Source: Corbicula japonica (Eukaryota; Mollusca; Bivalvia; Venerida; Cyrenidae). From it: 64,000 nucleotides of DNA. Every line of letters starts with the position of its first letter. Within the stretch, counting starts at the first letter, position 1. Shown here piece after piece: positions 1 through 12,400 of the stretch. The notes below the pieces were generated by a model that was not told the DNA's origin, searched no databases, and saw nothing but the letters and a program-made list of their open reading frames with translations. The translations under genes and the position numbers were made by a program. The DNA lies in NCBI GenBank assembly GCA_038501625.1, contig JAZAYU010000945.1:53294-117293 (forward strand), read 5' to 3'.

Positions 1-104
1 CAGTTGAACCTGCCTTAACAGCCATCTGAATTCAGTAATCTCTTTTCTTAAACTGCCAGTTTAAATATGTCATAAAGCGACATTTTGTTCTAATTTTACC
101 AGTT

Positions 105-181
105 TTAAACAACCACCTGTGTATAGCAGCCACCTTTTGTTTCTCCCTTGGGTGGCTGCTTAATACAGGGGTTTGACTGTA
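105..181 (+). repeat. Dispersed repeat, left-edge copy
   Basis: AT-rich sequence containing GGTGGCTGCTTAATACA followed by GGTTTGACTGTA. A second copy lies inverted at the right edge of the window (about 63935-64000). The 182-5236 element interrupts this repeat: its right part resumes after 5241. No coding potential is seen. Confidence 0.6.
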
Positions 182-378
182 TGTAGCGCCGGGAAATGTC
201 GCGGAAAATGTCGCACCGTCTCCGGAAAATGTCGCAATCTGCGTAAAACGTCGTAAACCCCACTGCCGGTATATATGTCGCATTGTTGACGGGAAATGTC
301 GCAAAAAATCGCCGCCGGTATATGTCGCAACATCGACGGGAAATGTCGCAATTATTATTAATATTGCATTTTGATGAT
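182..378 (+). repeat. Left terminal inverted repeat of the 5.06 kb element
   Basis: About seven iterations of GGGAAATGTCGC-like motifs (variants GGAAAATGTCGC and GTATATGTCGC) run from the end inward, then AATTATTATTAATAT. The order matches the reverse complement of 5012-5236. Iterated motifs at transposon ends are often transposase-binding sites; that role is inference here. Confidence 0.8.
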
Positions 379-703
379 TTTGAATTTATCCTGATCTTGA
401 TCCTTGACAAGAGTTGTAATTTTTCCCAAACCAACACAGTTCAAATACACCGTCCTAACGATACACGGACAAAGCAAGCACTGTTTTTTCTTGTATGTAT
501 ATAATTTCTAATAAATGTGCATGCTAATATCATATGACTTAAATTACTGTTATCAAAACAAATGTTTTAAAAAGCCATAAACATGATTTTATGTGCATCA
601 AACATTTCTAGAAGACACATGCTTGTTTTGTAAGTCAGTCATTTTATAACAAGAAATATCTTTAAAAAAGATAAACGCCGTTGATAGAAAAGATTTATAT
701 ATA

Positions 704-1922
704 CACTGGTCAAAAGTTCTAAGTGCACACTTTTCAATTTTGAATATCTCAAAGTAAGCTTATTCTAATTGAATGAAAGTTTGACACAATGTTAATTATG
801 ATCAAACAATAATATTTTTTTGAAAACCGTGCACATGGTTTACGTATTACGTCATCCACGTCGGCATACGCTATTTATGCGTAATCCCCGTGCGGCAATA
901 AAAAAATATTTTTTTACAATCGTTTTTGTTTTTCACATGTTCACCGACTCCAGACAAACACGAAAAACACACCAACAAATTGTAACCATGGAACGGTTGA
1001 CGTCAGCAGACAACGACATTGCCGTCAAAATTCTTTTCACTGGCACAAATTCAAATTTGTTCTAAAAAAATTTGACGGTTTTTGTAAATGCAAAAGAAAT
1101 ACCATATTTTTGCATATTTAATTAATTTTAGAAGAAAATCAAACGATATTATTTTCTAGATTGATAACGTTGCTTTCGTTGAACGCTGACGCTACTCAAT
1201 TACGTCATTCAATATTTATGTAAAACAACGTAAACTCGAAAATATTATTGTAGCATTTGTTGGATAAGTGTCCAATAAATAAAAATTTAAAACTAAAATT
1301 TATAGAAACTCAATAAACTTTAAAATCGAATGATTCGAAAATGACGTTCATTTGGTCAAAAAGCGTGTCCGAAAACTGGTCAGTTTTATCAAAATGAATA
1401 CATTTTTTCATTTGGAAAGGCTGTTACACATCTATCATAGAGAATTGCATCATCCCAAACTGCTAGACAATTTTAAAACTTTTGGCACAAAACATTGTTT
1501 AAAAACATGGAATTTCCTCCTTGAAATCCTGTAAAAACGTTATGGATAAATAGAGAAGAGTGCGTTGGCTCATCGTGCCCAGCAGACCATTACAAAGCTA
1601 CAGGAAGCTATTTTAGTGCAATGGAATGGCAAACTACAGTATTTCCTTTAAATTTGCATGAAATTTAAATTATACGGAGATGAGAAAACGATCAAAAATG
1701 ATGGCCGATGCAGTGATAATTAACTTGAGAATTGCTTTCTGAGTATTAGTGATCTAAAATGTTATTATTTTTTAATCTGGTTAAACAGACATAAATTTTT
1801 TGGTGTGCTTTAACAGAATATTGATTCTTCTTCATTGTAATTTACACTATTTCGAAAGATTGAATCAAATAATTTGAAAAATCAACATTTATCAAGTGTG
1901 CACTTAGAACTTTTGACTAGTG
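704..1922. mobile_element. Tc1/mariner-type element, 1.2 kb, decayed or non-autonomous
   Basis: The terminal inverted repeats start CACTGGTCAAAAGTTCTAAG on the left and CACTAGTCAAAAGTTCTAAG on the reverse complement of the right end. TA dinucleotides flank it at 702-703 and 1923-1924. TA duplication and a length near 1.2 kb fit the Tc1/mariner superfamily. No intact transposase is open; the longest ORF inside (820-1065) is not recognisable. It interrupts repeat R1. Confidence 0.75.
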
Positions 1923-2143
1923 TATATGTATATAAGAAAGAAAGAAATATAGAGAGGCGCAGCAGACACATTTTAGTTATTTTATTTTACTTGTTATAGC
2001 TGTTGACGAATCCTCCCTGCCTTCTTAGTATGACCTAGAGATTAAGCGACCGAGTCATGACAACTCATAAATTTATTGAAAATGTCTTTCAAAAAATGTT
2101 GAATCTGTTGCAACAATTTCAAACGGTGATAATAAGTCGATTA

Positions 2144-2360
2144 AAAAAGTGAAATATGCATATCAGGAATTGCTACATTCAGAAAAAACAGCCTCCTCAC
2201 ACAGTAAAGAAGAAGAGGGAGAGAGATCATGGTCAATAAAATGATAAGTTTCAAAATGGACACCACAAAGAATAAACAAAAATGATAACCCGAGGGGTTA
2301 CCGCCTTGGAACGGTCAATGGCAAATCAAATTTCCACAGGGTTTTTAACCAGAAGCAATA
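2144..2360. repeat. Short dispersed repeat A, copy 1
   Basis: Starts AAAAAGTGAAATATGCATAT and contains an ACAGCCTCCTC block and an AGGGGTTACCGCC block. Related copies lie at 43418-43640, 51338-51560 and, split in two, 55238-55960. It interrupts repeat R1, since the corresponding R1 site at about 47570 is empty. Class unknown. Confidence 0.65.
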
Positions 2361-2524
2361 CCTTACATTAAGTCTTGATCTACATTTATTCAGTTTCAAT
2401 AAAATACCTTTTGTAGAGTTAGAACTCAAGATGAATATATGTCCTTAAATTTAATAAATATAAATAATAAAAGCTTGTTGCAAGAGCAAAATCTACCAAC
2501 TTTTAGGTAAATTAACTTTCAAAA

Positions 2525-2600
2525 AAGTGTACCTCCTGAGTACTGAACCCGGGGCCACCGCTTGCGAGGCGAGAGAGTTAGCCACTACACTACAGAGAAC
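2525..2600 (-). repeat. tRNA-like block inside repeat R1
   Basis: On the minus strand there is a box-A-like TAGTGTAGTGGCTA and a box-B-like GGGTTCAGTACTC with spacing close to that of tRNA genes. The same block recurs in R1 at 47735-47820. It looks like a tRNA-derived segment of a repeat rather than a functional tRNA gene; no good cloverleaf was established by eye. Confidence 0.45.
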
Positions 2601-3825
2601 TTGACTTTCGCACTTGAAATTAACAATCAGTATCAAACGAACTAGAAAGGAACTAGTAAGAACTAGAAATATCTGCACTTTACGTTCGTTTTACACTTTT
2701 AGTATTGTACGCAATACACAAATGTTTACCTGACAGCCAAAAATGTTCCATATAAAATTGTATTTAAGCCATCAATATTGACTTAACTGGTTATTTAAAT
2801 CGTAAATATCTTTTTCTCCAATACAATTATCGCTTTTAAAAACGAAAATGCTCGAACGTGTAAGTGCCAGGTAGCGGTCTAAATACTTACACAAAATATA
2901 AAAATCTTTACGGTAATCGTAAACTACACCCAAAAAACCAATCGAAATAATCTCTTTGATTTTCCCGCTGCATAGTAATAAAAAAACCACTAGATACCTC
3001 TCCACCCTGCTAGATGCCTCTCTGGTGTTAATAGCTACCAATCGAAATAGTTTATTTCATTTTCCCGCTGCATAAAAATAGAATATGAGTATTATATACA
3101 ACATTTCATTGTTCGAAAAACTAGGTCAAAAGTGAGCTTAGACAGCTAACACCGAAAAAACAGGCGTAGCTTAACTAAGTGTAGCTCTTATTAAAGTTTG
3201 ATTTACTGACGAGATTAGACACGGTAATTCAGATTTCAATACAATTGGTACAAAACTAATAGAAAAATGCATGCATGACAGAACACTATAAACAAAATAT
3301 AACAATGCAAGGGTATAAGTTGTCATATACATGGCGAATCAAGCATTGATAAAACCGACTGAATCATTGAAACGATCATGTGTCGACAGATGCGTTAAAT
3401 TAATGAATCGATTTTTCATCAGTGAATTTCGAAAAAGTCAATGTGACGTTATTCAAAGAGTAAATATAAAGTCAGTTAAAAGTATGAGCCTATAAACGGA
3501 TCATTATATAGCTCCATTATTATTATTATTTTGGAGGGGGTGGGGCTAAAGCTCCCAAGTTGGCTGAGAAGCGATCAGTAAATAAATAAACCCGAAAAGC
3601 GCTCAGCTGTTTCAAACATGAGCAAAACTTAGCTTTAGATCCCCCCCAAGTAATTTTTTCTGGGCCTGTCACTGTCATGCATGTATTGATGCATCATTAT
3701 TTTGCTTAATCAATACATGTATATCGTTAATGGTTAATCATTGATTTGATCATTGTTTTAATCAAGCAACTGTGATTTTACCATAACAGAGTTTGTAATA
3801 AACTAACTCCCCGTTCACACAAAGT

Positions 3826-4735
3826 GACGACTGTACGACGACCATCCCGATCATACCACGATCTGAAAAGAAATATGGATCGAGGCTGATCGGCGTCGGT
3901 CAGGGTCAAAGTCGAGCATTTTGGCAGTTGATGGTCTTTACTACGACAACACTACGGTGATACTACGTCTTATACTCTTCTACTACGATGTTACACAGAC
4001 TACAGCCGTATATCTACTGAGTTTATTGCGTTTACGGTACGTCTCTACTACGGCATTCAAGATCATACTACGACACTACGAAGTCCTAGACGACTGTACA
4101 ACGATACCACTACGGTGGTGCTGATCATACTAGGATTCTACTACGCTTCTAGTATGATTAAGGATTGATGTGCATATCTTTTGGGTTTCTGAAACGTATT
4201 TTACTTTATTTTTACGACATGAAAAACGTATAAGTGATTATTTATCTGTCTTTGTTTCAACAAAAAACAAATTTAAATGGAAATTGAGCTTGCGTAATTA
4301 TTTTTTTTCATTTACAAGGAAGTTTAACCAGTTAGATGTATAAAGCTGTACAAATGATCGTCATTACAAATGATGCTACATTTTAACATTCGAATATTAG
4401 CGCTATGAAACAAACTGCACAAGTCTGTACGACCATGTTACTGGTATACGCTTTTATTACGATCAATTGAATTGTATTTAATTTATAAAGAAGACCTCAC
4501 CACCAACCTTCCCCGCTGCTGGTACAATTGTGCTGCGTCTACCACGCTCCTTGTACGCTTCTACCCTGATTCTTGTTTGCTACGATCCTACTTCACTTGT
4601 TTTGAACATGTCCAAAATAAGCGTGTTAGGAGCGTAGTGCTCCCCGATCATAAAGACACTACCTCGACCCTACTACGCCTATGAAGACCCAACAAAGCTT
4701 CTACTACGATTTGTCATGATCGGGGTTGGGAGGAG
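3826..4735. repeat. TACTACGA-rich degenerate repeat region
   Basis: Frequent CTACTACG, ACTACGAC and GATCATACTACG words occur in two blocks (3826-4150 and 4540-4735) separated by ordinary AT-rich DNA. The ORFs here (3921-4124, 4472-4684) arise from the repeat and show no domain. Confidence 0.5.
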
Positions 4736-5011
4736 GGGGTTAAACAATACCAGAAACATGTATATTCAAAGCTCATTATCAAAATATTTTTTAATCATAT
4801 TTATCTGCATATGTTCTTTGAAAAATTGAATAAAATGTTGAAAGTATTAAAAAATAGCCATATACATTTGTACAAGTAAATTATAGCTGTGATATTTGTA
4901 TGGCAACCAGACAATCAATTACATGTATATGCTATAATAACACTATCAATTTAATATACGCTATTCAAATACATGTATACTTAATGACTTGTTGATTTCT
5001 CTTTAGAAGAT

Positions 5012-5236
5012 TATCAAGATGCAATTATATTAATAATAATTGCGACATTTCCCGTCGATGTTGCGACATATACCGGCAGCGAATTTTTTTGCGACATTTC
5101 CCGTCAACAATGCGACATATATACCGGCAGTGGGGTTTACGACGTTTTCAGCCGATTGCGACATTTCCCGGCGACGGTGCGACATTTTCCGTAGATTATG
5201 ACGTTTCCCGGCGATGCGACATTTCCCGGCGCTACA
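5012..5236 (-). repeat. Right terminal inverted repeat of the 5.06 kb element
   Basis: Mirror image of 182-378 with the same motif order (GCGACATTTCCCG on the plus strand). It differs by small substitutions and indels, so the insertion is not brand new. Confidence 0.8.
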
Positions 5237-5453
5237 CTGTATTTAGTATCTATGATCAGAATTATCGTAAAGTTGTACTATTGAGCTGCTAAGAAACATG
5301 TTACTAGATGTCTGATACTTAGTCAATAAAAAATTATATTGTTTGACTGGATTTATGCTTCAGGTGCCTTATCACGTGATCATTGATTCAAATTGACAAT
5401 AACTTGCGGTCAAAATACTACAAGATATATTGTTATTCCTCGGCAAAGAAGTT

Positions 5454-6116
5454 AGGTGGCAGAAAACGGTTAATCTGATATATCACAAAACAGAGAATCA
5501 CAGCCGACACGACAACTCCACTTGCTCCCTACTAGCACATACCTGAAACAGAAAGGGCACATAACTGACATCACAATGACATACAGTTTATGAAAACAAA
5601 GCAAAATTATATTCAAAACATATCAGTTGATTTTTAAGCACCATTAACTTTCACATTCTGGTCGTGAAAACTGGTCGGCCGACGAGGCAAAATTTCAAAC
5701 ATTCATCAGTTCACAGCTTTCTTATTGCCAATGACCAAAATAAATGCTTGCCACTCACACATGGTAAAATCCCTACTGATTCATTAAATCATACTCAAAA
5801 TATACCATAACCACCTCGATTTTGCACTACTCACACTTGTTTGTATGCCCCTTGAGAATTGCAAGTTAAACTGAAGGCAGAGCCAGAAATGTATTAGTTT
5901 CGCATTTCCAAGCACCTGCCTCACACTGAAAGTGTCAAGGTCAAAAAGAGCATGTCAGACAATTTTTTGGGATCCTAGCTACAGATGTGAAACTACAAAT
6001 ATAGCATCTAAAAATATTTTAAAGTGTCATGAAGCTTACAGTTTGCCCACTTACCTCTTATCTTCAAATTTGACCGGGGCCAATTCGCATCTACGGCTAC
6101 AAACTATTTACTACCT
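5454..6116 (+). repeat. 663 bp direct repeat, copy 1
   Basis: Runs from AGGTGGCAGAAAACGG to CTATTTACTACCT. By eye it matches 7239-7901 base for base and has the same length. The ends are weakly inverted (AGGTGGCA and AGGTAGTA). No TG..CA ends are seen, so a classical LTR is not supported. Confidence 0.85.
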
Positions 6117-7238
6117 TCTTAAGAGCTGAGAGTAATTTTCATTTAAGCCATTAACTCATCTCTGTTCAAGTTTAGAACCTTTTCTGAGCAAAATGAGACC
6201 AAAACCAAGCCAGTATCATCATCCTGGCAGGTGTAAATAGCAAATGACTTTCACCACTCACTTGCCAAAACTGACCAATTTTGCCTCTATTTACAGTCAA
6301 GTACATTAATACAGTGCTTCTAAGAAATGCAACAAAACAGACATTGGAACCAGAAGACCTGACAATCATATACCATAAAGAAGCTCCTAGAAGATGAACA
6401 ATGAAAAATATACTGTTACAAGCACTTATTTTTGTAAAAATATGTCAGGCACAGCAAATTTTATCAGTCAAACAGGCAAAACTGGCCATAATTCACTTTA
6501 ATCACTCACCTACCATGCTGTCATCATGTTTCAGTTGCTCATATGAACCACCTGCATACCTTCCTGCCAATCAACTGCCACTTTTCAACCATTACACACA
6601 TCACACTTTATGTTTATGCTTGCTCTTATGTCACCAGAATGATGATTGAATTATAAAATGGCCATGAAAAATAGCAAATGATGAAATTCTTACCTCTGGC
6701 TGCAGAAAGGAATAAACAGCTAAAGAGACATAACAGACTACAGCTTAAGGCCAAATCCTGCCTATCTGGGCTAAAATACCTGCTAAACTAATAACAGTGT
6801 TCATGGCAAGCCCTACATAGTTCTAGAACTTGATTTTCATTAGTCGACCAGAATTTATGTCTCGGTTCGCAAAGCTCGGACTGTGGAAATTTGCTTGCCG
6901 AGCTTAAATTTTCTTAATTATTTTTTATCGGCTTGATTTTCTAGCAAATATTATGCCAAATGCTCTTTGGTAATCATTTGAGACATTTTAATGATGTATT
7001 TGGTGGACTTTCTGTGAAAATATACGTTTCTGACATTTCGCGACTGGTTTTTATCGCTCGGTGCAGCATTTTTTTTCTCAAAAACTGTAATTACCTCCCT
7101 TTATTTTTAACCATCTGCTTGTCAGCAAGTATTTAACAGCTTAAAATGATGTCATTTTGCAAATATGGCAGTCCAACACAGCATTCTAGACCAAAATTAT
7201 GACATAATGAACACTTACAAATTTCAGCGAAATCCTTA
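6117..7238. other. Spacer between the identical 663 bp repeats
   Basis: 1.1 kb of AT-rich sequence with short ORFs only (for example 6401-6649). No retroviral-type or transposase motif is seen. If the flanking repeats are LTRs, this is the internal region of a non-autonomous element. Confidence 0.4.
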
Positions 7239-7901
7239 AGGTGGCAGAAAACGGTTAATCTGATATATCACAAAACAGAGAATCACAGCCGACACGACAA
7301 CTCCACTTGCTCCCTACTAGCACATACCTGAAACAGAAAGGGCACATAACTGACATCACAATGACATACAGTTTATGAAAACAAAGCAAAATTATATTCA
7401 AAACATATCAGTTGATTTTTAAGCACCATTAACTTTCACATTCTGGTCGTGAAAACTGGTCGGCCGACGAGGCAAAATTTCAAACATTCATCAGTTCACA
7501 GCTTTCTTATTGCCAATGACCAAAATAAATGCTTGCCACTCACACATGGTAAAATCCCTACTGATTCATTAAATCATACTCAAAATATACCATAACCACC
7601 TCGATTTTGCACTACTCACACTTGTTTGTATGCCCCTTGAGAATTGCAAGTTAAACTGAAGGCAGAGCCAGAAATGTATTAGTTTCGCATTTCCAAGCAC
7701 CTGCCTCACACTGAAAGTGTCAAGGTCAAAAAGAGCATGTCAGACAATTTTTTGGGATCCTAGCTACAGATGTGAAACTACAAATATAGCATCTAAAAAT
7801 ATTTTAAAGTGTCATGAAGCTTACAGTTTGCCCACTTACCTCTTATCTTCAAATTTGACCGGGGCCAATTCGCATCTACGGCTACAAACTATTTACTACC
7901 T
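7239..7901 (+). repeat. 663 bp direct repeat, copy 2
   Basis: Apparently identical to 5454-6116. This copy is flanked by CCTTAA on both sides (just before 7239 and just after 7901), which could be a short target duplication of this copy alone. The flanks of copy 1 (GAAGTT and TCTTAA) do not match this. Confidence 0.85.
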
Positions 7902-9299
7902 CCTTAATGATGCACAAGGTCAAATGTTTAAGTTCCATAATTTCTTACTCGAAGTCACCTCCAATCTATGTTTGATTATGCGGCTACCAATGTTGGGCCT
8001 GGCATGACCAAGTTTATGTTGTTGTGGGTATTCACTAAATCTCTAGAGAAACATAGGTTACGGATATGAAAAGTCATATTTTTACAGCCAAACTAAACTC
8101 AGCAAAAAGTCCTCCACACTAGCAATAATTCTAATAAAACTGTCAAGAGTTACCGAGAGAACCTATGTCTTTATTTAAGACTGTTCAATCTTATAGCCTT
8201 GAACAATATGAATGGGTTTGTTAACAAGGTGGCGATGCCTTAGACTGTGATTGATATACCAACTGTATAGTAATTTTTCTCAAGCTACTTTGCTTATATG
8301 ATTGAAGTGAAATGTTGAGCTATGTGATTTAAAATGATTTTTATTGAAAACTTATTAATGTTGATCACAGACGTTTTGGTCTCAACAAGTTTCTTTACAA
8401 GCCACGACTTTCTATCTATGGACTATCTATCGATCAGCTCCAACTCTGTGGACGTCAGCCACCACTATTATGTTGAGACTATGAAGTCCTAACCGTATGG
8501 AGTTCCAACTCCTATAGACTCTATGAATCCTGATAACAGATTGTTCAATCTATGCTGCCTTCTCAGAGAAGCTGGGCTTCATAAGAGACTTCGGCAGCAG
8601 TCGAAGGAACCGTACACTGTATATCTGATTCTGCCTTTGTGTTACATCACTATAATTGTACTACGTACTAAGTAACCTCTCTGAGTAGCAAGCTCACACA
8701 GAGAACGCGGAAACCTTTCGGTAGCACAAATATTGGTCTCGCTAACTATCTTAAGCCAGCCATTGTTGTATTTACACAACGTCGTGGTTGCATTTAAACA
8801 ACTTCTTGTTCTAAAAGTTGAAACCGACCCCTTTATATTTACCTTATATTTAACAACACAATGGTTACAAGCTATAATACAATTTTGCATAATTTTACAT
8901 AAGGCCAAAACGTCTTCAAAACGTCTTAAAATCACAAATTCACTAAATGTTAAAACTTTCACAAAATGACATTATCAATGTCAAGCAAAATTGTCAGTGC
9001 ATCAATCTGTGTGATTAAAACAACTTCAGCCTAATTAATACAATTATTATACATGAATTTATGATTTCATATACATATATTTATATATGTATACATAATA
9101 AAACAGACGATTAAAACCATTCCTGACAAAAACTATACTCTTTTTAGATAACCAGCATTCTTTGAAACTAGCATTCAAAGTTTGAATGCTGATAGACATT
9201 TATCTAGGGTTGTATACATAATTTTGATACTAGAGTGGTTGTTACAGATATAATGTGAATTGCATTCTAACTCTGTGTTTTAACATTACGGCTATTCAG
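7902..9299. other. Non-coding stretch upstream of the sushi/EGF exons
   Basis: No recognisable exon, repeat array or RNA gene was found. The overlapping ORFs at 8642-8969 on both strands have no domain. It may be intron of the CCP/EGF gene, since the first visible exon at 9300 begins in phase 1 and therefore has at least one exon before it. Confidence 0.4.
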
Positions 9300-9476
9300 C
9301 TGGACTGTCGTGCATTGTGACTGCACCAGTTCCACGTGCAAGATCTATGCCTTCGGATCGAACGGTTGGTCAACAAGCTAATGTCCAGTGTGAAGAGGGG
9401 TACAAGGCTACTGGTGACATGTTGTCCACGTGTCACGTGGATCAAACCTGGTCGCAGCCGGAAGGGACCTGTGAAA
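9300..9476 (+). CDS. Exon: CCP/sushi domain 1
   Basis: The acceptor GCTATTCAG ends at 9299 and the donor GTAAGT begins at 9477. 59 codons, phase 1 at both ends. It shows the sushi cysteine pattern SC..VP.....[13 protein letters not shown].....C....TWS.PEGTC, including the typical Trp before the last Cys. Confidence 0.85.
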
Positions 9477-12400
9477 GTAAGTGACAAATCATTATTTGTC
9501 ATTTTTTGTTATATATATGTTAATTTTTTCTAGAAAGTAGTTCGAATTCCCGGAGAGTGATGCAAAAATGCAATCAGTTGGATTCAAACGAGTGGTTTCC
9601 TTAACGGAAAGGTCGGTCTGGATGGTTTTTCTAAAAGCTGAGTTGAAAGCTGTTTGTAATCAAGCTTCAAAACAAAATATTAATATATTAAAATCAAAAT
9701 TTATAATTTAATTAAAATCAAAATTTAGAATATAATATTTAAATCAAAATTTATAATATATAATTAAAATCAAAATTTAGAATATAATATTTAAATCAAA
9801 AATTTAGAATATATTATTAAAATCAAAATTTAGAATATAATATTAAAATCAAAATTTAGAATATAATATTAAAATCAAAATTTAGAATATAATATTTAAA
9901 TCAAAATTTAGAATATAATATTTAAATCAAAATTTAGAATATAATATTTAAATCAAAATTTAGAATATAATATTTAAATCAAAATTTAGAATATAATATT
10001 TATATTTATAGTAGAAGGTCTGTAAACAAAATAAATGTGATGTAATATTCTTACACAATCAAGGTATGGGTGAATATATTTGGGGCACGTCAAGGGAAAA
10101 GGTACCTTCGGTCATTTTTAGTGAAATTTTAGTTCTTACTAAATTTAGAAAAACTTACAACTTTAAACCATTTCTTATAAACTAAAATGTGATTTTGTTA
10201 CACATTTTGACAATAAAATGGTATTTTTACCGTGAAATGCATAATACATAATGTCGTCTGCTCAAATTTATGACGTCATTTCAAAGAACGACGTCAACTG
10301 TCCGAAGGTACCTTTTCCCGTGACGCGCCCCATTTAAAAGCCAAAGTTGCCACAGCGTTACTTTATTAAATTTCACTCACAACAGACTGATTCATACAAA
10401 CTTTCGGCGACATTCGTGCCTTCTTTGTGAATTGTAACCGAAAGTCGAACTTATTTCAGGAGTATTCTGCGGCAAGCCAAGGCTCCGCGACTTTGTGAAC
10501 GTTGTAATGATGAGTGGTGCATCTTATTTCTACGGCGACCAGATCAAGTTCCAGTGCAGGGCAGGTGTTCTCCCGGCTCGATCCCCGCCCGTGATCACGT
10601 GTCTTGGGGATGGTAGCTGGGATGGTGATGTGGCTTGTGGAGGTATGTTTTGCGATACTTGAGTGAACAGTAAATAATCAAATATATCGTGTTGAGTCAG
10701 TACTATATATTTAATGTAATTACTTTATAATTGCTTTACATATAAACGCATATCAGAAGTCGAGTATTGGAAACATGTTAGCTTTTGGCATACCGACAGA
10801 GCATTAAAATTGTTTTTGCACAATATTGTAAGCACAGACCGACAATAAAGTTGTGTGTACAGATGCCTTTAATCGGGTCGCACAACATTTAGAAAATACA
10901 TGTCGCCAATAAGATTTTAACAATATTGAGAGCTCATGTCGACCAAAAATATTTTATTTAACCCAAGACGAAAAGTGAGCACATGTGAAAAAATATAAAC
11001 AAAAAATGATATATTGCAACAACATAAAAATCCAAAAAATTTAATTTTAATAGAATATGCTGCCACTCCAAAACATGTCAATGCGACAACAACATAAAAA
11101 TCCAAAAGCTTTAATTTTAATAGAATATGCTGCCACTCCAGAACATGTCTAGGTGGTCATTTGTTCAAATTCTAAAACTTTTGTTTCCAGTGACTTGCAA
11201 GCGTCCATGTCAAAATGGCGGTATATGTTTAGGATTAAACAGGTGTAAATGTCCCAATGGCTACGGCGGAGACGTGTGTGAAAACGGTACTCACTTTTCA
11301 CTTATCTTAGATTTTATTTGCACACTGACTTTGACAGAACTTTGAATGCAGGACGGCGTTGTTTTGTACATGTACAGTCCAACCTATGCGACCACCTGTA
11401 AGCCAAAAAAAACTGTGGATTAAGACCACATCATTATAACTAATTTAGAGAATAAGTTCACCTGTGATGACCACCTGCCTTTAAAGACCACGTTTAGGTT
11501 TTCCCCAAAGTGGTCTTTGAAGACAGATTTTACAGTATTTAATGTTGAGGAAATTTTTTGTAGGTGTCCGTAGGTCACACTTTTTTCTGTCCATCTTGGT
11601 ACCGATTGTCTGAACATTGTAGAACCATTGCATTAATGAAAATATGGATAAAGGAATGGAGGACGTCAAATGCTGATAAAAGCAACCGATGTTTAGCAGA
11701 TTTATGACCCTTGTAACTTATAACATCCATTTAATACAGGAGCAATTTTTCGTCAGATAGTTAAGAATAATTATGTGAAACAATGTTTTTATTGTGACCT
11801 AAATGATATTTTATTAGAAACTGCTCTATGATACCAAAGCAGTGCAAGACTCCCGACAAAACGTCCACTGTTACCCGCTTTCGGGCTTTCCGGACAAGGC
11901 ATCCCGGTGTTAATCACCCAAACGGGGGAAATATCATTTGAATTTCACAGTAGAGCTGTTTGTACAGTGTGTCGGCCGTAAACAGTCTCCCCATACTTAA
12001 AGTCAGTACTATAATCAGTGTAATCGGTTTCCAGTGTCATGCAGTGATTATTACGTTTTCAGGGTTATCCGATCAGCCTTTAGGGTTGTCCCGGTTTGCT
12101 CAATAGTTAGCGTAATTCGCATTGCATGTCTAGGAGTACGGGTTCGCTCCACAGTAGGGGCAATGGTATTTTTTATTTATGTTCCAGCAATCTGTATTTT
12201 ACCTTGTCTCAATGGGGGTAAATGTTCAGCACCATACTTGTGCTCCTGCCCGGCTGGGTATGAAGGTTCTCGCTGTCAAACAGGTGAGTTAGCCAGAGCT
12301 GGAGGTTATAAACCTGAGTTTGGAAACCAGTCTCAAATCTCAAGCATCTGATTGGCACTGGTCGCCATTTCAGCCAATCAGATGCTTGAGATGTGAGACT

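Larger units (their letters stand above)
650..3170. repeat. Dispersed repeat R1, copy interrupted by two insertions
   Basis: Matches 47440-48195 in order: AAGATAAACGCCGTTGAT, a run of AAGAAAGAAAGAAAT, a TTTATTCAGTTTCAATAAA block, a tRNA-like block, then GAAAAACTAGGTCAAAAGTG. Here it is split by a TA-flanked element (704-1922) and by a roughly 215 bp repeat (2144-2360). No ORF with a recognisable product. Confidence 0.65.
182..5236. mobile_element. 5.06 kb DNA element with long GTCGC-rich terminal inverted repeats
   Basis: The ends are inverted copies of each other, beginning TGTAGCGCCGGGAAATGTCG. The element is flanked by CTGTA at 177-181 and again at 5237-5241, which fits a 5 bp target-site duplication. 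The inverted ends are about 200 bp long and each carries many copies of the motif AAATGTCGC. No transposase is visible inside, so it is non-autonomous or decayed. The interior holds other repeats, including a nested TA-flanked element at 704-1922. The superfamily is not recognised. Confidence 0.8.

Noticed and set aside
32..504. Overlapping ORFs on both strands with MRHFPS-type peptides
   Set aside because: They come from the iterated GTCGC motif in the terminal inverted repeat; the same peptides recur at 5089-5292 in the other end.
1560..1680. Transposase C-terminus in the TA-flanked element
   Set aside because: A short stretch vaguely resembles the end of Tc1-type transposases, but there is no catalytic motif, so it was not annotated.
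5454..7901. Identical repeats as LTRs of a classical retrotransposon
   Set aside because: No TG..CA ends, no primer-binding site seen, no gag/pol motif in the 1.1 kb spacer and no matching outer duplication. Left as an open alternative only.
9336..9533. Plus-strand ORF in another frame over the first sushi exon
   Set aside because: The frame with the sushi cysteine pattern and phase-1 splice sites is the real one; this is a shadow.
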